DNA of 10,251 nt from assembly GCA_023262065.1 (NCBI GenBank), contig JALRDW010000238.1, positions 1 to 10,251 on the forward strand, written 5' to 3'. Positions 6,415-10,251 of the stretch are shown piece by piece (position 1 is the first letter of the stretch; each line of letters begins with the position of its first letter). The notes below the pieces were generated by a model. That model made no database searches. It was not told the origin of the DNA and saw only the letters and a list, made by a program, of their open reading frames with translations. The translations under genes were made by a program, and so were the position numbers. The DNA is from Acidimicrobiia bacterium (lineage in GTDB: Bacteria > Actinomycetota > Acidimicrobiia > IMCC26256).

Positions 6415-7176
6415 ATGGCGCGGACGATCGCGGTGAGTGGGACGGCATCGGGCCTCGGGCTCGCGGTACGTCGACGCCTCGAGGCGGCGGGCGACCGCGT
6501 GATCGGGATCGATCTCCGGGATGCCGAGGTGATCGCCGACCTCTCGACCCCGGACGGCCGCGACCGGGCGGTCGAGGCCGTGCTCGTCGCGGCCGACGGT
6601 GCGCTCGACGGCCTCGCGTCGGTCGCCGGCGTCGGCCCGCACCTGCCCTCCGAGCTCGTGGTGTCGGTGAACGCGTTCGGCGCACTCGCGCTCCTCGACG
6701 GCCTCCTGCCCGCGCTGACGGGGCGACCCGGTGCGGCGGCGGTCGCGGTCTCGTCGAACTCGATCACCCTGGACCCGACGGTGCGCGCCGACCTCGTCGA
6801 CGCGTGCCTCAGTGGCGACGAGGGCGCGGCCCGTGCGATCGCAGCCGAGGTGCCGGGCAACACGGCGTACGCGTCCTCGAAGCTCGCGGTCGCCCGAGCG
6901 GTGCGGCGGCGGGTGGCCGTGTGGGGTGAGGCAGGGGTGCGACTCAACGGCGTGGCGCCGGGGCCGTTCGCGAGCGCGCTGCTCGACGCGTCACGCGCCG
7001 ACGCCACGCTCGGTCCGCTCGTCGACATGGTGCCGATCCCGCTGGGACACCCGGGTGCGGCCGACGAGGTCGCGGCGCCGATCGAGTTCCTGCTGTCGGA
7101 CGCGGCCTCGTGGATCCACGGGAGCCTGCTGTTCGTGGACGGGGGCACGGACGCGCTGCTGCGTCCGGATGTGTAG
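6415..7176 (+). CDS. SDR resembling 3alpha-hydroxysteroid dehydrogenase/carbonyl reductase
   Basis: This 253-residue SDR strikingly resembles Comamonas testosteroni 3alpha-HSD/carbonyl reductase (HsdA) as I recall it. It shares the GIDLRDAEVIADLST segment (31-45), the SVNAFGA strand/helix (84-90), WGEAGVRLNGVAPG (170-183), and the AASWIHG...VDGGTDALLRP end (230-251). The cofactor loop is SGTASGLG (8-15), Asp33 suggests NAD(H), the catalytic Ser is probably Ser114, and Tyr152-x3-Lys156 (YASSK) completes the triad. The long insertion between Ser and Tyr is also seen in HsdA. HsdA interconverts 3alpha-hydroxy and 3-oxo steroids and reduces other ketones. Here it is last in a plus-strand operon with a CoA ligase and a cyclase-family hydrolase. 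A steroid substrate is possible, but other cyclic alcohols or ketones are equally open. The last codons and TAG stop lie within a tandem repeat. Confidence 0.88.
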   Translation: MARTIAVSGTASGLGLAVRRRLEAAGDRVIGIDLRDAEVIADLSTPDGRDRAVEAVLVAADGALDGLASVAGVGPHLPSELVVSVNAFGALALLDGLLPALTGRPGAAAVAVSSNSITLDPTVRADLVDACLSGDEGAARAIAAEVPGNTAYASSKLAVARAVRRRVAVWGEAGVRLNGVAPGPFASALLDASRADATLGPLVDMVPIPLGHPGAADEVAAPIEFLLSDAASWIHGSLLFVDGGTDALLRPDV

Positions 7177-7246
7177 ACGCGCTGCTGCGTCCGGATGTGT
7201 CGACGCTCTCGGCGCGTCCGGATGTGTCGACGCACTCGGCGGGTCC
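7150..7246 (+). repeat. Imperfect 26-27 bp tandem repeat over the 3' end of the HSD-like gene
   Basis: Units start at 7150, 7176, 7202 and 7229 (26, 26 and 27 bp, then a degenerate partial copy to about 7246). Units 1 and 2 differ only in their last base (A7175 versus C7201). A shared 20-mer, GCGTCCGGATGTGTMGACGC (M is A or C), occurs at 7161-7180, 7187-7206 and 7214-7233; its ends GCGTC and GACGC are complementary and could form small stems. Unit 1 encodes the last eight residues and the first two bases of the TAG stop, whose G7176 begins unit 2. The rest is noncoding spacer between convergent genes. Confidence 0.85.
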
Positions 7247-7277
7247 CGGTCCGGGTCCGGCGCGCGCGGAGTGCGTC
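7229..7277. terminator. Candidate bidirectional terminator between convergent genes
   Basis: GACGCACTC (7229-7237) and GAGTGCGTC (7269-7277) are perfect 9-bp reverse complements around a 31-nt, almost entirely G/C interior. The structure fills the space between the plus-strand TAG (7174-7176) and the minus-strand stop (7278-7280), which it directly abuts. No T-tract follows on either strand, as is common for actinobacterial hairpins. The left arm is made of the degenerate fourth repeat unit. Confidence 0.45.
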
Positions 7278-7949
7278 TCAGGCGGGGAGGAGGCCCCACG
7301 CGACGACGTGGCGGTCGCCGATCGCGTCGACCGTGAGTTCGAGGCCGGCGGACGTGAGCTGGGCCTCGAGCTCCTCGACCGTGTAGGACGCGCGCAACGA
7401 GTGGGTGAAGTCCTCGACGAGCACGGGGTGCGCGCCGACGGTGTGCCCGGCCACCAGTGCGGCGAGCGCGTCCTCGTCCTCGGGGCGCCGGAGGTCCTGG
7501 ACGAGCACCGCAGCGCCGGGGCGGCCGAGTGCGACCGAGGCCCACATGGTCATCGGATCGTCGAGGTGGTGGAGCAGGGAGTTGCTGATGACCGCGCAGA
7601 ACGGACCGGCATCGGCGATGCCCGGATCGGGCAGGTGGCGCTCGAGGAGTTCGATGCGCTCCGTGATCCCGAGATCGGCGAAGTGGTCCCGGGCCGCGGC
7701 GAGCATGGTCGGGCCCGCGTCGACCCCGACGATGCGGCACTCCGGATGGGCGAGGGCGAAGCGCGCGGTCACATCGCCCGAACCGCACCCGAGGTCGAGG
7801 ACCGTCGTGCCGACGAAGTCCGGGAAGTGCTCGTCGAAGCGGGTGACGACGGCCTGGTGCGGCACCGAGAAGTCGGCGGCGACGTAGGCCGCGACCTGCT
7901 CCGGGGTGTCCATGAGTTCGGGCTCCGGGACGCGCCGGATGCTGCTCAC
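7278..7949 (-). CDS. Class I SAM-dependent methyltransferase
   Basis: This 223-residue protein has a Rossmann-type methyltransferase core: motif I VLDLGCGSGD (50-59), acidic Asp77 at the end of beta-2 in GVDAG (75-79), and ISNSLLHHLDDP (121-132) after beta-4. The N-terminal RRVPEPELMDTPEQVAAY (5-22) occurs in a group of uncharacterised bacterial small-molecule methyltransferases. I chose GTG at 7947-7949 because it keeps that block and forms a GTGA overlap with the upstream stop; an ATG at 7911-7913 with a GGAG about 9 nt upstream is an alternative giving 211 residues. No transmembrane segment is seen. It is last in an operon with a gamma-glutamyl hydrolase and a glutamine synthetase-like ligase, so it may methylate an amine or carboxylate in that pathway. 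The substrate is unknown. Confidence 0.87.
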   Translation of the reverse strand: MSSIRRVPEPELMDTPEQVAAYVAADFSVPHQAVVTRFDEHFPDFVGTTVLDLGCGSGDVTARFALAHPECRIVGVDAGPTMLAAARDHFADLGITERIELLERHLPDPGIADAGPFCAVISNSLLHHLDDPMTMWASVALGRPGAAVLVQDLRRPEDEDALAALVAGHTVGAHPVLVEDFTHSLRASYTVEELEAQLTSAGLELTVDAIGDRHVVAWGLLPA

Positions 7950-8686
7950 CGGCAGGCCGCCACGAACGCGTCGAAGAGGGACTGCTGCCCGGGGTCCTCG
8001 CCGGCGGTGTCCTCGGGGTGCCACTGGACCGCCACGCACCAGTGGTCGTCGGTGGTCTCGATGCCCTCGATGACGCCGTCGGGCGACACCGCGCTCAGCC
8101 GCAGGCCGTCGGGGATCGCGGCGATCGCCTGGTGGTGGTGGCACGACGCGCGCACCGTGCCGGCACCGAGGATCTCGGCGAGGTGGGTGTCGGGGAGCAC
8201 CTCGACCTCGTGGACCTCGGCGCCGTCCTCCACCCCCGGGCGCCCGTGGGCGTCGAGGTCGGGCCGGTCGGAGATGTGCTGGTCCAGGGTGGTGCCCGAC
8301 GCGACGGCGAGCAGCTGGGCGCCGCGGCAGATGCCGAACACGGGGATGCGCGAGCGCCGGGCGGCGGCGAGGAGTGCGAGCTCGAACTCGTCGCGGACCG
8401 CGGAGACGCCGTAGGTGCGCGGGTGCGGCTCCTCGCCGTAGTGCGCCGGGTCGACGTCCCCGCCCCCGAGCAGGAGCAGTCCGGCACAGCCCGCGAGCAC
8501 GGCGTCGGCGGTGGCGCCGTCGATCGGGCGCGGGAACAGGATCGCGGGCTCGCCGCCGGCGCGCACGACGGCTTCGAGGTAGGCGGTGGGCACGGCGGCC
8601 GCGGGGTAGACCCAGCCCTCGACCCGGCCCTCGCGCACGGGGTAGGCGGGGACGGCGATGAGCGGCCGCGCGTCGGTCGCGCCCAT
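7946..8686 (-). CDS. Class I amidotransferase-fold gamma-glutamyl hydrolase (PuuD/peptidase C26 type)
   Basis: This is a 246-residue stand-alone glutaminase-fold hydrolase. The nucleophile elbow is FGICRG (117-122) with Cys120, and QWHPED (221-226) supplies His223 and Glu225 of the triad. GGGDVDP (74-80) and the SCHHHQAI segment (181-188) are typical of gamma-glutamyl-GABA hydrolase PuuD and relatives, which cut a gamma-glutamyl amide to release glutamate. No synthetase domain is fused, unlike GuaA or PyrG. The ATG at 8684-8686 shares one base with the stop of the preceding glutamine synthetase-like gene (TGATG), giving tight translational coupling; a longer start at 8749 would overlap the conserved C-terminus of that gene. 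Together the pair would glutamylate an amine, allow its oxidation, and then release the product acid. The substrate could be a polyamine, ethanolamine or another amine. Confidence 0.88.
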   Translation of the reverse strand: MGATDARPLIAVPAYPVREGRVEGWVYPAAAVPTAYLEAVVRAGGEPAILFPRPIDGATADAVLAGCAGLLLLGGGDVDPAHYGEEPHPRTYGVSAVRDEFELALLAAARRSRIPVFGICRGAQLLAVASGTTLDQHISDRPDLDAHGRPGVEDGAEVHEVEVLPDTHLAEILGAGTVRASCHHHQAIAAIPDGLRLSAVSPDGVIEGIETTDDHWCVAVQWHPEDTAGEDPGQQSLFDAFVAACR

Positions 8687-10065
8687 CAGATCTGCTCGAA
8701 GTTGCGGCGCCGCTCCCAGTCGGTGACGACGCGGTTGAAGGAGTTCCACTCCTGTCGAGCGGTGTTCACGAGGTGGTGGTGCACCTCGTCGCCGAACGCG
8801 GCGCGGGCCGCCTCGCTCCCCTCGAGCGCGGCGATCGCGTCGACGAGCGTGTGCGGCACGCGCGCGAGGGACTCATCCGCGTACGCGTTGCCCGAGAACG
8901 CGGCGCCCGGGTCGATGCCCTGCTCGATGCCGTGGAGGCCGGCCGCGATCGTGGCCGCGTACGCGAGGTAGGGGTTCACGTCCGCGCCCGGCACGCGGGA
9001 CTCCATGCGGAACGCCGGACCGTGCCCGACCAGGCGGTAACCGCAGGTGCGATTGTCGCGACCCCACGCGAGCGCGGTCGGCGCCCACGACTCGGGCTGG
9101 TAGCGCTTGTAGGAGTTCACGGTTGGGGCGAACAACCACGCGAACTCGGTGCCCGTGGCGATGATGCCGCCGAGCCACCCGCGCATGGTGTCGCTCATGT
9201 GGTCCGGCGCGTCGGCGTCCCACATGAGGGACTGCGTGCCGTCGGCCGTCCACACGCTCGAGTGGAGGTGGCAGGAGGAGCCGACCTCCTCCATCGAGTA
9301 CTTCGCCATGAAGGTGATCGACCGGCCGGCGAGTGCCGCGATCTCCTTGGCCCCGTTCTTGTAGATCGCGTGGCGATCCGCCATCGTGAGCGCGTCGGCG
9401 TACCGCAGGTTGATCTCGTGCTGGCCCTTGCCGGCCTCGCCCTTCGAGAACTCGACCACGATGCCGGCGTCGTTCATCGAGTTGCGGATCTCACGGATGA
9501 GGTACTCGTCGCGGGTCGTCTGGAGGATGTGGTAGTCCTCGATCACGTTCGAGTGCGGGACGAGGTCCGCGTACCCCTTGGCGGCCGCCTCCTCGTAGGA
9601 GTCGCGGAACAGGAAGAACTCGAGCTCCGCGCCGATGTTGACCATGAAGCCCTTCGCCGCGGCGCGCTCGATCTGCCGCTTGAGGATCCGGCGGGGCGAC
9701 ACCTCGACCGGTTCGCCGGTCTCCTCGTCGACGAGGTCGCACATCACGAGGGCCGTGCGCTCGATCCAGGGGATGCGGCGCAGGGTGGTGAGGTCCGGGA
9801 GCATCCGGAAATCGCCGTAGCCCTGCTCCCAGTTCGCGTAGTGGTAGCCGGGGAGCGGGGTCATGTCGACGTCGAGGGCGAGCAGGTAGTTGCAGGCCTC
9901 GAGCGCGCCACCGGGCGGGAGCACCTCGTCCACGAAGTACTCGCCGACCACGCGCTTGCCCATGAGCCGCCCCTGGAGGTCGGGGAACACGACGAGGACG
10001 GTGTCGATCGAACCGTCGGCCACGGCGGCGCGGATCTCGTCGGGGGTGAGCATGCCCTTGGTCAT
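8686..10065 (-). CDS. Glutamine synthetase-like gamma-glutamyl-amine ligase (GlnA3/GlnA4/PuuA type)
   Basis: This 459-residue enzyme has the glutamine synthetase fold and probably joins glutamate to an amine using ATP. Metal- and glutamate-site residues are present: GAELEFF (145-151, Glu147 and Glu149), KGE...QHE (208-217, Glu210 and Glu217), CHLHSS (265-270, His266), NSYKRY (317-322, Arg321) and RMESR (353-357, Glu355). Two features of true ammonia-using GlnA are absent: the Asp-Gly-Ser-Ser loop that helps bind ammonium is replaced by CNYLLALDVDM (58-68), and there is no adenylylation Tyr motif near the C-terminus. The N-terminal region (FPDLQGRLMGKR 27-38, WEQGYGDFRMLPDL 79-92) fits the actinobacterial GlnA4/GlnA3 group, known for ethanolamine or polyamine glutamylation. 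The ATG at 10063-10065 is set by GAGGAG 5 nt upstream. Its neighbour is a PuuD-like hydrolase. Confidence 0.9.
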   Translation of the reverse strand: MTKGMLTPDEIRAAVADGSIDTVLVVFPDLQGRLMGKRVVGEYFVDEVLPPGGALEACNYLLALDVDMTPLPGYHYANWEQGYGDFRMLPDLTTLRRIPWIERTALVMCDLVDEETGEPVEVSPRRILKRQIERAAAKGFMVNIGAELEFFLFRDSYEEAAAKGYADLVPHSNVIEDYHILQTTRDEYLIREIRNSMNDAGIVVEFSKGEAGKGQHEINLRYADALTMADRHAIYKNGAKEIAALAGRSITFMAKYSMEEVGSSCHLHSSVWTADGTQSLMWDADAPDHMSDTMRGWLGGIIATGTEFAWLFAPTVNSYKRYQPESWAPTALAWGRDNRTCGYRLVGHGPAFRMESRVPGADVNPYLAYAATIAAGLHGIEQGIDPGAAFSGNAYADESLARVPHTLVDAIAALEGSEAARAAFGDEVHHHLVNTARQEWNSFNRVVTDWERRRNFEQI

Positions 10066-10070
10066 CGGGT

Positions 10071-10076
10071 CTCCTC
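10071..10076 (-). promoter_or_regulatory. Ribosome binding site of the glutamine synthetase-like gene
   Basis: On the minus strand this is GAGGAG, 5 nt before the ATG at 10065. It decides the start over an in-frame ATG at 10137 that would overlap the upstream SDR gene by 35 nt. Confidence 0.75.
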
Positions 10077-10102
10077 GTGCGGGGTCGTGATCGACGCGCG
10101 GG

Positions 10103-10251
<149 letters not shown>

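Noticed and set aside
7150..7246. CRISPR-like array
   Set aside because: Units are contiguous without unique spacers of regular length, the first overlaps coding sequence, and there are no cas genes.
7110..8414. 434-codon plus-strand frame through the tandem repeat and across the methyltransferase gene
   Set aside because: It reads antisense to the methyltransferase and hydrolase, and the repeat part merely yields RPDVST-like fragments; no start signal or domain.

Overview
The window is about 10 kb of very GC-rich DNA, roughly 70% G+C by eye. It is almost fully coding, with strongly G/C-biased third codon positions, GTG starts and 1-4 bp overlaps between consecutive genes. The protein families suggest a high-GC actinobacterium, possibly of the Acidimicrobiia type; that placement is inference. 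I see no rRNA, tRNA, CRISPR array or insertion sequence. Ten genes can be supported, two of them cut by the window edges.

Left block, minus strand, 1-2967: an AMP-forming acyl-CoA ligase, then a 265-residue EthD-like (dimeric alpha/beta-barrel-like) protein, then a saccharopine dehydrogenase-family NAD(P) oxidoreductase cut by the left edge. The ligase stop and the next start overlap as ATGA, and the following gap is 5 nt, so this is probably one operon.

Central divergent spacer, 2968-3093: 126 nt with a candidate -10 box for each direction and, between them, a perfect 10-bp inverted repeat with a 5-nt centre (3013-3037). It looks like a shared regulatory site.

Middle block, plus strand, 3094-7176: a classical SDR oxidoreductase, a second acyl-CoA ligase of cyclohexanecarboxylate-CoA-ligase character, a cyclase-family metal hydrolase (PF04199), and a second SDR that closely resembles Comamonas 3alpha-hydroxysteroid dehydrogenase/carbonyl reductase. 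With the left block this makes a divergent catabolic locus: two CoA ligases, two SDRs, a putative ring or amide/lactone hydrolase, an EthD-like protein and another dehydrogenase. The best inference is activation and oxidation of an alicyclic, terpenoid or steroid-like carboxylic acid. The substrate is not determined.

Convergent junction, 7150-7277: the end of the 3alpha-HSD-like gene lies inside an imperfect 26-27 bp tandem repeat containing three copies of a 20-mer with complementary ends. The degenerate fourth copy supplies one arm of a 9-bp inverted repeat that abuts the opposing gene's stop and may be a bidirectional terminator.

Right block, minus strand, 7278-10251: in transcription order, the C-terminal end of an SDR, a glutamine synthetase-like gamma-glutamyl-amine ligase (GlnA3/GlnA4/PuuA type), a class I amidotransferase-fold gamma-glutamyl hydrolase (PuuD type), and a class I SAM-dependent methyltransferase. 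The ligase and hydrolase form a recognised glutamylation/deglutamylation pair for catabolism of amines such as polyamines or ethanolamine. The tightly coupled methyltransferase is the unexpected partner.
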